Source of the DNA: Pseudomonas frederiksbergensis
Lineage (GTDB): Bacteria > Pseudomonadota > Gammaproteobacteria > Pseudomonadales > Pseudomonadaceae
Assembly (NCBI RefSeq): GCF_017114915.1
Contig: NZ_JAAUOE010000019.1
Span: forward strand, 1 to 64,000
Direction of reading: 5' to 3'
Length of the DNA: 64,000 nt
The stretch's first letter is position 1, and every line of letters begins with the position of its first letter. Made by a program: the position numbers and the translations under genes. This document shows positions 35,834 to 43,119 of the stretch, piece after piece. Under the pieces are notes generated by a model that saw only the letters and a program-made list of their open reading frames with translations, did not search any database and was not told the DNA's origin.

Positions 35834-35996
35834 CAGCTGCCGAAGGCTGCGTTCGGCCGTAGCAGCTGCCGAGCGTGCGAGGCTGCGTTCGGCTGCGGAG
35901 CAGTCGTAAAACCAGAGCATGCGGTGCATCAGTCAGACCGCATCAGCCGAGTTTACGACTGCTACGCAGCCGAACGCAGCCTTCGGCAGCTGCTAC
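35830..35996. repeat. Long REP palindrome (GTAGCAGCTGCCGAAGGCTG family)
   Basis: Perfect 28-base arms lie at 35830-35857 and 35969-35996. A second, inner inverted repeat GCAGTCGTAAA / TTTACGACTGC is at 35900-35910 and 35952-35962, and an extra direct copy of the left motif is at 35859. The element starts within the last codons of the GST gene (the stop codon lies inside the left arm) and fills the gap to the convergent small gene. Likely a BIME-like composite. Confidence 0.9.
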
Positions 35997-36008
35997 AGGT
36001 GAGGGGAA

Positions 36009-36266
36009 TCAGGTCAACACCGAGCACATCCCCAACGCCGAGCAATCCACCTGGAATGGCCCGAAGAATTCGCCATTGGATTTGCTCGGCGGATTACCCA
36101 CCAGCAGCTCCAGGGCCTTGGCGGTCTGGATGTTGTGGGCGATGTTGTGGTTGCATTCGATGGCCCGTGCCACCGACCCCGCCGAGCCTTGCCCGACCCC
36201 CAACAACGAAGCGCCATTGGTCATGAACGCCAGGAAGGCGATAACCCAGAGTCTGCGCCCTTTCAT
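36009..36266 (-). CDS. Small exported protein, 85 aa, three cysteines
   Basis: N-terminal signal-like segment (MKGRRLWVIAFLAFMTNGASLLG) is followed by a mature part with Cys38, Cys75 and Cys81 and an NHNIAHNIQTAKALELLVGNPP helix. No family recognised. Its start codon overlaps the stop of the gene before it (ATGA at 36263-36266), forming a two-gene unit. One of four tiny minus-strand genes for exported or membrane proteins between 36009 and 37102. Confidence 0.65.
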   Translation of the reverse strand: MKGRRLWVIAFLAFMTNGASLLGVGQGSAGSVARAIECNHNIAHNIQTAKALELLVGNPPSKSNGEFFGPFQVDCSALGMCSVLT

Positions 36267-36475
36267 GCCTCCACCATTCCCGCCACGTCGACGTGATCGC
36301 CCCGCACGTTTTGAGCGCGGTGTTCGAACTGGACGGCCGGATAAGCGACCTCAATCGGTGCTTGAAGGCTGTGTTGCGATTGAGTCGAAAGGCTGACAAC
36401 CAACACCATGGCCACGTAAAGACCGATGGCCAGGTAGGCGCCGTGCTTGGCAGAAGTGAGAATTGCGCTGGCCAT
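36263..36475 (-). CDS. Small membrane protein, 70 aa
   Basis: MASAILTSAKHGAYLAIGLYVAMVLVVSLSTQ shows one membrane helix (about 9-30), then a polar periplasmic or cytoplasmic tail. The ATG at 36475 has GGAG 7 bases upstream; an in-frame ATG six codons earlier is less well placed. It is coupled by ATGA overlap to the 85-residue exported protein. Function unknown; the pair may work together. Confidence 0.65.
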   Translation of the reverse strand: MASAILTSAKHGAYLAIGLYVAMVLVVSLSTQSQHSLQAPIEVAYPAVQFEHRAQNVRGDHVDVAGMVEA

Positions 36476-36590
36476 GGTGTTCTCCGTGGGCATGTTTCAG
36501 TGCCCACAGAATCGATCAAAAAACAGAAGATAACTAGCGACCTTTCTGCATAGTAGCTATCAGTTTTATTGATCATGAAACCAGCGTGTT

Positions 36591-36716
36591 TCAGTCCTCG
36601 ATAAAACTCATCAAGCGCTCGCGGGCCGCATCCGGTTCGCTGGGAACGGGCTCTGCAGCCGACAGAATCGGGGTGGAATAGAGAAACAGGAGAACCACTG
36701 CCAGACGCATCGCCAT
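36591..36716 (-). CDS. Tiny exported protein, 41 aa
   Basis: Reading the minus strand from 36716 gives 41 codons and TGA: MAMRLAVVLLFLYSTPILSA, a clear signal peptide, then a short charged mature part ending RLMSFIED. AAGGA sits 8 bases before the ATG. It is too short for usual gene finders but has a good ribosome site, a signal peptide with an SAA cleavage pattern and GC-rich codon third positions after it. The mature peptide would be only about 20 residues. Function unknown. Confidence 0.55.
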   Translation of the reverse strand: MAMRLAVVLLFLYSTPILSAAEPVPSEPDAARERLMSFIED

Positions 36717-36828
36717 GCTGTCGATCCTTTTAGAGAAGGAGTCAAAAAATCAGCGTCAAATTTAAACGCATGGCCATGTGATATCAAGCACTACATTGAT
36801 AGCAATATGATGCTGTCGTAAACGCGTT

Positions 36829-36901
36829 ATGCAGGAGCGACATCACTTCGGGACTTTTCGACACTTTACAGGTCGATCGGCAAGTGACTTCGCTCCTGCA
36901 T
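36829..36901. repeat. Long hairpin between small genes
   Basis: ATGCAGGAGCGA at 36829-36840 pairs with TCGCTCCTGCAT at 36890-36901, and weaker pairing continues inside (ATCACTT/AAGTGA). It resembles a degenerate member of the GGAGCGA REP family. It lies downstream of the 59-residue gene on the minus strand and could end its transcript. Confidence 0.6.
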
Positions 36902-36922
36902 AAAAGGTGCAGGGCTCAGATC

Positions 36923-37102
36923 TCAGTGTTGGGTTTTGTGATCCAGCGCGGCGTAGAAGTTGGCGCTCTGTTGCAGGTATTTCTGGGTGTAGCTTTGGGT
37001 GTGGGATTTTTTGTCGCTGATTTCAACGTTGGCGCTGGCTGGCAGAGCAACAGTGGCGGAAATAGCGGAAGCGGCGATGACGGAGAAGAGATTGAAGTTC
37101 AT
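36923..37102 (-). CDS. Small exported protein, 59 aa
   Basis: The ATG at 37102 (MNFNLFSVIAASAISATVA, signal peptide ending PASA around residue 23) is preceded by GAGGAA at a normal distance; the longer open frame upstream is read-through. The mature ~35 residues are polar and rich in Lys, His, Gln, Ser and Tyr (SHTQSYTQKYLQQSANFYAA). Small periplasmic proteins with this build occur in pseudomonads without known function. Confidence 0.65.
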   Translation of the reverse strand: MNFNLFSVIAASAISATVALPASANVEISDKKSHTQSYTQKYLQQSANFYAALDHKTQH

Positions 37103-37257
37103 GGCGGTATTCCTCGATTCAGTTGGCTCACTTGCCCGGTGGGGCCGTGAAGCAAACTTAACTGCCGAGGGTCGACGCCTTGAAATGCTTTGTAGCATTA
37201 GCCGATATCAGCCTCATTAATAGAAGGTTGCAGGCCCCATCAATCGGGGCCTACGGC

Positions 37258-38433
37258 CTATTGACGCTGCAGGAACTTGAGATCGCTGGGGGCATCTATC
37301 GGCAGTTTTTGCACGGTTTTACCCAGCAGACCGGTCTTGGTGTCGCGCTCGACGACGACAATCTGGTTGCTCTTCTGGTTGGCAATCAGCACGAACTTGC
37401 CACTCGGGTCGAGGCTGAACTCGCGCGGGTGATCGCCGTCCACTGAACGACGCTGCAGCTCCTTGAGATGCCCGGTCGCCGGGTCGATGGCGAACACCAG
37501 CAATTGGTTAGCGGTGCCACGGTTGCTGACGTAAAGGAACTGGCCATCGGCCGAAGCGTGAAGCGCAGCCGCGGCTTTGCCCGATGTGGGCAGCCCCGCC
37601 GCCAGATCGACCAACTGCGTCTGCTCGAGTTTGCCGTCCTTGTAGTCGAACACCGCCACCTGCGCGCTCATTTCCAGGGTCAGCCAGGCGTGTTTGCCAT
37701 CGGCGCTGAACAGCAAGTGTCGCGGCCCGCTGCCGGGTGGCAACTGGACGGACGCGGGTTTGGCGGCGGTCAACGGCCGTTCCGGGTTGGCCTTGGGATC
37801 GAACCGATAGACGAAGAGCTTGTCCGCCCCCAGATCATTGGAAAACACATATTGACCATCCGGCGAAGAAACCACCGAGTGCACGTGCGCCGACATTTGT
37901 CGCTCGGGGTTGACCCGGCTGGACGGATGACTGCTCATCTGCACCACCGGTTTGAGCATGCCATCGGTGCCCACCGGTATCACCGCCAGGGTGCCGCCCG
38001 GGTCTTGCGCCACCGAGTAATTGCTGACAAACAGATGGCTGGCATCGCCGCTGACGCTCGAATGCGTCGGCTCGTTGCCCAGGGTTTGCACCTGATTGAT
38101 CAGGCTCAGTTCATGGGTTTTCGGATCGATCGCATAACTGCTGACGCGACCGACCGGATCGGCCTGGCCCGGGCCGTTTTCGTTGACCGCGAACAGGCGA
38201 TGTTGATCCTTGGACACGGTCAGCCAGGACGGGTTGGCGCTCTTCACCACTTGCAGGGGCTTGGCGCCGATCTGCCCGGTGCGGCTGTCGAAACTCAGTC
38301 GATAAATCCCCTGACTCTGGCCGGCGGTGTACGACCCCACCAGCAAGTCGTAACCGTCCACCGGGGCCGCCTGCACGCCCATCGCGCCGACGCTGCCGGC
38401 CATCAACAGCGGCCAGAGGTTACGCATCCTCAT
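37258..38433 (-). CDS. Exported seven-bladed beta-propeller lactonase family protein
   Basis: The 391-residue protein has a signal peptide (about 1-22, MRMRNLWPLLMAGSVGAMGVQA) and a YbhE/Pgl-like propeller with repeated blades (GIYRLSFDSRTGQIG, SSYAIDPKTHELSLIN, LFVYRFDPKANPE, LVFAIDPATGHLKELQ, GDHPREFSLDPSGKFVLIANQKS). Relatives include 6-phosphogluconolactonase and cycloisomerases; an exported member more likely acts on an extracytoplasmic lactone or serves as a binding protein. Its start overlaps the end of the small gene upstream by 14 bases. Substrate unknown. Confidence 0.87.
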   Translation of the reverse strand: MRMRNLWPLLMAGSVGAMGVQAAPVDGYDLLVGSYTAGQSQGIYRLSFDSRTGQIGAKPLQVVKSANPSWLTVSKDQHRLFAVNENGPGQADPVGRVSSYAIDPKTHELSLINQVQTLGNEPTHSSVSGDASHLFVSNYSVAQDPGGTLAVIPVGTDGMLKPVVQMSSHPSSRVNPERQMSAHVHSVVSSPDGQYVFSNDLGADKLFVYRFDPKANPERPLTAAKPASVQLPPGSGPRHLLFSADGKHAWLTLEMSAQVAVFDYKDGKLEQTQLVDLAAGLPTSGKAAAALHASADGQFLYVSNRGTANQLLVFAIDPATGHLKELQRRSVDGDHPREFSLDPSGKFVLIANQKSNQIVVVERDTKTGLLGKTVQKLPIDAPSDLKFLQRQ

Positions 38434-38716
38434 TCGTTTCGTCCTCGTCGTCCTGACCGCCGAACGCTTCCATGGGGACCAGCCGGTGTTCGCCGGAATC
38501 ACCGGTAATGATCCAGCTCTTCAAGTCGGGATCGAACGTCGCTGCCTTGATCTGCGCCATGCTGAACGCCCAGCGCTTGAGCGCCCGACCGTCCATGCAC
38601 TCGATGTGCAGGTTATCGTCTTCATCGAGGGAGAAGTCGAACGCGTGCAACCCGTCGATCTCCAGCATGTCGCAGTGTTCGAGGGCGTTGAGCAAGGTGT
38701 CGTTTACGGCAGTCAT
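38420..38716 (-). CDS. Small acidic protein, 98 aa (possibly DUF5629)
   Basis: Start at 38716 (MTAVNDTLLNALEHCDMLEIDG); upstream in-frame codons run into repeat copy D and are not coding. The protein is acidic, alpha/beta, with LHAFDFSLDEDDNLHIECMDG and WIITGDSGEHRLVPM strands and a DDEDETNED tail. It resembles the pseudomonad family I know as DUF5629, but I am not sure of the number. Overlap with the lactonase start suggests co-transcription. Confidence 0.72.
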   Translation of the reverse strand: MTAVNDTLLNALEHCDMLEIDGLHAFDFSLDEDDNLHIECMDGRALKRWAFSMAQIKAATFDPDLKSWIITGDSGEHRLVPMEAFGGQDDEDETNEDA

Positions 38717-38769
38717 GGCAGTCAATCTTTGAATGGGAAAGACGCAATGATAGCTCATCACACCGCAAT

Positions 38770-38880
38770 GATCGTTCCCACGCTCCGCGTGGGAATGCCT
38801 CAACGGACGCTCTGCGTTCGGCTGTTGATGTGACGCGGAGCGTCACGGGCTGCATTCCCACGCAGAGCGTGGGAACGATC
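38770..38880. repeat. Nested palindromic intergenic repeat, copy D
   Basis: Full element with GATCGTTCCCACGC and GGGAACGATC ends; inner part GGACGCTCTGCGTTC and TGACGCGGAGCGTCA. Lies upstream of the small acidic gene and downstream of the KGSA dehydrogenase gene. A separate single REP remnant (CGGGGGCAAGCCCCC with GTGGCGAG on the other strand) follows at 38913-38936. Confidence 0.92.
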
Positions 38881-38968
38881 AGTTAAAGACTTTGTGAGTG
38901 CTGCGCACTCAAACGGGGGCAAGCCCCCTCGCCACAGTCAGTTCCCACAGGGGGATTGCGTTCAGCCG

Positions 38969-40549
38969 TTAGAGGGCATCTCGCGATGGTTTGCCATCGA
39001 CCAGACGCTGAATACGCAGCGGGTTGCCATTCTTCAGCGCTTCCGGCAGCAGGTTGTCGGGGTAGTTCTGGAAGCACACCGGGCGCAGGAAACGGTCAAT
39101 GGCCAGGGTGCCCACCGAAGTGCCGCGGGCATCGGACGTCGCTGGATAGGGTCCGCCATGGACCATCGCGTCGCAGACTTCCACACCGGTCGGATAGCCG
39201 TTGATCAGGATCCGCCCGACCTTCTGTTCCAACAAGGGCGTCAGCTCACCAAAGCGTTCGAAGTCCGCCAACTCACCGATGATCGTGGCCGTCAACTGCC
39301 CGTGCAGACCGTTCAATGCGGCACTGAGTTGCGCCTGATCCCCCACTTCGACGAGCACCGTGGTTGGGCCGAACACTTCCTCTTGCAGCACTTCATCACC
39401 ATCGAGCAACAGGCTCACATCCGCCTTGAACAATTGCGGCTGCGCCTGATTGCCTTGTTGTGGATTACCGGCCAAGTGCTCGATTTTCGGATGCGAAAGC
39501 AGCTTGTGCAGGCCTTTGCCATAGCTGCTCAACGTGCCGGCATTGAGCATAGTTTGCGCCGGCTGATCGCCGATCAACCCGGCCACCTGTTGCACAAACG
39601 CGCTGAACTGCGGCGAACGAATGCCGATCACCAAACCCGGATTGGTACAGAACTGCCCACAGCCCTGCACCACCGACGCCGTGAGGTCACGGGCGATCCT
39701 TTCCGCACGAGCTTCCAGCGCTTGAGGCAACACGATCACCGGGTTGATGCTCGACATCTCGGCGAACACCGGAATCGGTTGCGCCCGTGCCGCGGCCATG
39801 TCGCACAGCGCCCGGCCACCTTTCAGTGAACCGGTAAAACCGACTGCCTGAATCGCCGGGTGTTTGACCAGCGCTTCACCCACTCCACCGCCGTAGATCA
39901 TGTTGAATACACCGGCCGGCATGGCGGTTTTCTCGGCGGCGCGGATCACCGCGTCGGCCACCCATTCTGCGGTTGCCATGTGGCCGCTGTGGGCCTTGAA
40001 CACCACCGGGCAACCGGCGGCCAAGGCTGAAGCGGTGTCGCCCCCCGCCGTGGAAAACGCCAACGGAAAGTTACTCGCGCCAAACACCGCTACCGGCCCC
40101 AGACCGATACGGTACTGACGCAAGTCCGGACGCGGCAGCGGCTGGCGTTCCGGTAGCGCCAGATCGATCCGCGCGCCATAGAAATCACCACGCCGCAGCA
40201 CCTTGGCGAACAGACGCATCTGGCCGCTGGTGCGACCGCGCTCGCCTTGAATCCGTGCCGTCGGCAGCGCGGTTTCGCGACAGACCACGGCGACGAACTC
40301 ATCACCCAAGGCATCCAGCTCATCGGCAATCGCATCGAGGAATTGCGCGCGTCGTTCAGCGCTCAGGCTGCGATAGGCCGGGTAAGCAGCGGCGGCAGCC
40401 TTCGCGGCGGCGTCGACTTCCTCAGGCGTGGCCTGATAGAAATCGTGGGGCAAGGCCTCGCCAGTGCCGGCATCGACGCTCTGGAGTTTGACGGTACCGG
40501 CGGCGCTGCGCTGGTCGCCGATGTAGTTGTGGCCAAGAATTCGGGTCAT
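38969..40549 (-). CDS. 2,5-dioxovalerate (alpha-ketoglutaric semialdehyde) dehydrogenase
   Basis: The 526-residue aldehyde dehydrogenase belongs to the NADP-type KGSADH group (FGASNFPLAFSTAGGDTASALAAGCPVVFKAH, FTGSLKGGRALCDMAA). Catalytic Glu264 (FAEMSSINP) and Cys301 (GCGQFCTNPG) are present. It oxidises alpha-ketoglutaric semialdehyde to 2-oxoglutarate, the last step of oxidative pentose and sugar-acid pathways. It is preceded by the FAH-fold gene with a 10-base gap (AAGGA as ribosome site) and the MFS gene, all one operon. Confidence 0.9.
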   Translation of the reverse strand: MTRILGHNYIGDQRSAAGTVKLQSVDAGTGEALPHDFYQATPEEVDAAAKAAAAAYPAYRSLSAERRAQFLDAIADELDALGDEFVAVVCRETALPTARIQGERGRTSGQMRLFAKVLRRGDFYGARIDLALPERQPLPRPDLRQYRIGLGPVAVFGASNFPLAFSTAGGDTASALAAGCPVVFKAHSGHMATAEWVADAVIRAAEKTAMPAGVFNMIYGGGVGEALVKHPAIQAVGFTGSLKGGRALCDMAAARAQPIPVFAEMSSINPVIVLPQALEARAERIARDLTASVVQGCGQFCTNPGLVIGIRSPQFSAFVQQVAGLIGDQPAQTMLNAGTLSSYGKGLHKLLSHPKIEHLAGNPQQGNQAQPQLFKADVSLLLDGDEVLQEEVFGPTTVLVEVGDQAQLSAALNGLHGQLTATIIGELADFERFGELTPLLEQKVGRILINGYPTGVEVCDAMVHGGPYPATSDARGTSVGTLAIDRFLRPVCFQNYPDNLLPEALKNGNPLRIQRLVDGKPSRDAL

Positions 40550-40559
40550 GGTTCTTTCC

Positions 40560-41552
40560 TTAAAGAGTGCCGATGGTGCCGGGCTCGAACACCGCGTCAA
40601 CCGGTGCAATACCGTTGTTCAACGGTGCGCCGAACTCGGCCTGACTGATCTCGAATACGTCACCCGGTCGGGTACGAATGCCGTCGGCAAAGGACAGGGT
40701 CGCGGTGCCGAAGAAGTGGATGTGCACGTCGCCGGGGCGCAGGAACTGGCTGTACTTGAAATGGTGATACTCGAGGTTTTCCAGGCTGTGGCACATGTTC
40801 GCTTCGCCACTGAGAAACTCGTTCTGCCACAGCACCTCACCGTCGCGCAGGATGCGGCTGGTGCCTGCCAGATGCTCCGGCAGTTCACCGACCCGAAGTT
40901 CCGGGCCGTAACTGCAACTGCGCAATTTCGAGTGAGCCAGGTACAGGTAATTCTTGCGTTCCATGACGTGATCGGAAAACTCGTTGCCCACCGCGAAACC
41001 GAGGCGATACGGTTTGCCGTCGTGGCCGATGACATAGAGGCCGCTGAGCTCTGGCTCTTCCCCGGCATCTTCGGCAAAGGGCGGCAACGGGAACGGTTGG
41101 CCCGGTCGCACGACGATGCTGCCATCGCCCTTGTAGAACCATTCCGGTTGCACACCAGCCTGGCCAGTGACGGGTTTGCCGCCCTCCACGCCCCACTTGA
41201 AGATGCGCATGGTGTCGGTCATCGCCGCTTCGTCGCCGGCCTGCTGATGCATTTTGTCCCGGGCCGAAGCACTACCCAAATGGGTCAGGCCGGTGCCGCT
41301 GACCAGCATATGCGCCGGATCCGGGTGATCCAGCGGCGGCAGGATGCGCAGCTTGGCCAGCAGTTCGGCATAGTTGTGGCTGATGCCCAGCCCCAGGACT
41401 TGAACCTGTTGCTCAAGATTGACCCCCGCCTCGATCGCCGCCAGCGCCAGATCCCGCACCGTGTGCGCGTCCTGCACTTCGCGCACCAGGCCGTCTTCGA
41501 CCACGCCGACGCGGCGTTCGCCGTTACTCAATTCGAACTGAACCAAACGCAT
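40560..41552 (-). CDS. FAH-family sugar-acid enzyme (AraD1/GguC-type)
   Basis: The 330-residue protein is a fumarylacetoacetate-hydrolase-fold enzyme of the AraD1/GguC group, start MRLVQFELSNGERRVGVVEDG with AGGAG 9 bases upstream. The FAH metal-site region VRPGQPFPLPPFAEDAGEEPELSG (Glu-X-Glu/Asp pattern) is visible, followed by GFAVGNEFSDHVME. In Caulobacter an FAH-fold enzyme (XylX) dehydrates 2-keto-3-deoxyxylonate; the position here between an IlvD-type dehydratase and KGSADH suggests the same 2-keto-3-deoxypentonate dehydratase step. The precise sugar is not determined. Confidence 0.85.
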   Translation of the reverse strand: MRLVQFELSNGERRVGVVEDGLVREVQDAHTVRDLALAAIEAGVNLEQQVQVLGLGISHNYAELLAKLRILPPLDHPDPAHMLVSGTGLTHLGSASARDKMHQQAGDEAAMTDTMRIFKWGVEGGKPVTGQAGVQPEWFYKGDGSIVVRPGQPFPLPPFAEDAGEEPELSGLYVIGHDGKPYRLGFAVGNEFSDHVMERKNYLYLAHSKLRSCSYGPELRVGELPEHLAGTSRILRDGEVLWQNEFLSGEANMCHSLENLEYHHFKYSQFLRPGDVHIHFFGTATLSFADGIRTRPGDVFEISQAEFGAPLNNGIAPVDAVFEPGTIGTL

Positions 41553-41603
41553 GAACTTTCTCCTGTTAATGCAGAATTTCAAAACACCACCGCCCATTGA
41601 GTG

Positions 41604-42926
41604 TCAGGTACGGGTCGCGCCCCGGGCGCTGGCCGCGAACTGCTCGGCCGGCAGCGCATGCTTGCGCTCCAGCAGGCGATACACCACGCCGGTCAGGATC
41701 AGGCCGAACACCATCACGCAGGACAGGAAGTACAGCCCCGACGCCAGATTGCCGGTGTATTCCTTCAGCGCACCGATCACGAACGGGCCGATGTAGCCGC
41801 CGAGGTTGCCCACCGAGTTGATCAAGGCGATCCCCGCCGCCGCACTGGCACCGGCAAAGAAGCGACCCGGCAAGGTCCAGAACACCGCCGTGCAGGAAAA
41901 CAGCGCGAACGCCACCAGGCACAGCGCCGCCAATTGCAGCACCGGCACCGACAGCCAAGCGCTGAGAAACAGGCCGATGGCGCCCAGCACATACAACACC
42001 GCCAGATGACCGTAGCGATCATTCAGGCGGTCGGAACTGCGCGGAATGATCAGCAAGCCGATGATCCCGAAGATGTACGGCACCGACGACACGAACCCGG
42101 TCACCAGGTCGGTGCCACCAAACTGTTTGATCAGGGTCGGCAGCCACAGACCCAAGCCATAGATACTCAGGGTCACCGGCAGATAGAACAGCGCCAGCAG
42201 CAACACGCGTTTGTCTTTCAATGCATGAAGTGGATTGCCGTGACGGGTCTGGCCGTATTCGGCGAGGTCTCTTTTCAGTTCACCGGTCAGCCAGTCCTTC
42301 TCGGCCTGGTCCATCCATTTCACCTGTTGCGGGCCGTCCGGCAGATAACGCAGCACCGGCCAGGTCAGCAGGATCGCCGGCATACCGATGACGATAAACA
42401 GCCACTGCCAGCCGTGCAGGCCAAGGATGCCGTCCATGCCGAGCAAACCGCCGGACACCGGGCCGGTGATCATCATTGCGATGGGCTGAGAAAGGATGAA
42501 CAACCCAAGGATCTTGCCGCGATGGCGCACCGGAAACCATTGGGTGATGTAGTACAGCACGCCCGGAAAGAACCCCGCTTCGGCCGCGCCGAGCAGAAAG
42601 CGCATCACATAAAAGCTGTTCGGTCCCTGGACGAACGCCATGCCGATGGTGATCGCGCCCCAGGTGACCATGATCCGCGCGAACCAGCGTCGGGCGCCGA
42701 AGCGGTCGAGCATCAGGTTGCTGGGGATTTCCAGCAAAAAGTAACCAATGAAGAACAGCCCGGCGCCCAAGCCGTAAGCCGCGTCACCCAGGCCAATGTC
42801 GGCGCCCATGTGCAGCTTGGCGAACCCCACGGCGGAGCGATCCACATAGGCGATCAGGTACAGCAGGATCAGGAAGGGAATCAGTTTCAGCGTGATGCGA
42901 CGAATAAGCCGCAATTCCTGGCTCAT
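41604..42926 (-). CDS. MFS transporter, anion:cation symporter family (sugar acid)
   Basis: The 440-residue protein has 12 membrane helices and features of the ACS family that imports hexuronates, galactonate and related acids: LILLYLIAYVDRSAVGFAKLHMGADIGLGDAAYGLGAG at the start, then GYFLLEIPSNLMLDRFGARRW. First gene of the minus-strand operon, with GGAG 9 bases before ATG, facing the IlvD-type gene across a 193-base regulatory region. It probably brings in the aldonic acid degraded by the neighbours. Confidence 0.9.
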   Translation of the reverse strand: MSQELRLIRRITLKLIPFLILLYLIAYVDRSAVGFAKLHMGADIGLGDAAYGLGAGLFFIGYFLLEIPSNLMLDRFGARRWFARIMVTWGAITIGMAFVQGPNSFYVMRFLLGAAEAGFFPGVLYYITQWFPVRHRGKILGLFILSQPIAMMITGPVSGGLLGMDGILGLHGWQWLFIVIGMPAILLTWPVLRYLPDGPQQVKWMDQAEKDWLTGELKRDLAEYGQTRHGNPLHALKDKRVLLLALFYLPVTLSIYGLGLWLPTLIKQFGGTDLVTGFVSSVPYIFGIIGLLIIPRSSDRLNDRYGHLAVLYVLGAIGLFLSAWLSVPVLQLAALCLVAFALFSCTAVFWTLPGRFFAGASAAAGIALINSVGNLGGYIGPFVIGALKEYTGNLASGLYFLSCVMVFGLILTGVVYRLLERKHALPAEQFAASARGATRT

Positions 42927-43019
42927 GAGTTCGGTCTCCGATTGTTGTTGTTATAGAACCTAGGGGGCCGCCTCTCGCCGAAAATCGCCAGGGCCATCCC
43001 TCCGTTGAAAACGACTATA

Positions 43020-43030
43020 TAGTAATACTA
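43020..43030. promoter_or_regulatory. FadR/GntR-type operator 1
   Basis: TAGTAATACTA is an exact match to the FadR-subfamily consensus TnGTnnnACnA and the core of a perfect 13-base palindrome ATAGTA-A-TACTAT. It lies about 95 bases upstream of the MFS start and 90 upstream of the dehydratase start. The DgoR-like regulator at 45057 is the likely ligand-responsive repressor. Confidence 0.7.
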
Positions 43031-43094
43031 TTTAACCAACAACACTTCCAAACAGTCAGAATTGCGCTTATGTTACGCCGTAGCTCGAACAATA

Positions 43095-43105
43095 TAGTCA
43101 TACAA
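43095..43105. promoter_or_regulatory. FadR/GntR-type operator 2
   Basis: TAGTCATACAA also fits TnGTnnnACnA exactly. Its centre is 75 bases from operator 1 and it ends 15 bases before the dehydratase start codon, where a bound repressor would block transcription or elongation. A shared ATATAGT prefix in both sites supports a single protein binding both. Confidence 0.68.
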
Positions 43106-43119
43106 TAAGAGAACCGATC

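Noticed and set aside
37232..37252. AGGCCCC / GGGGCCT hairpin after the lactonase gene
   Set aside because: Position fits a terminator for the minus strand, but there is no T-run; left uncalled.
41601..42956. 451-codon open frame opposite the MFS transporter
   Set aside because: His/Gln/Arg-rich reverse shadow; the MFS protein has clear helices and family motifs.
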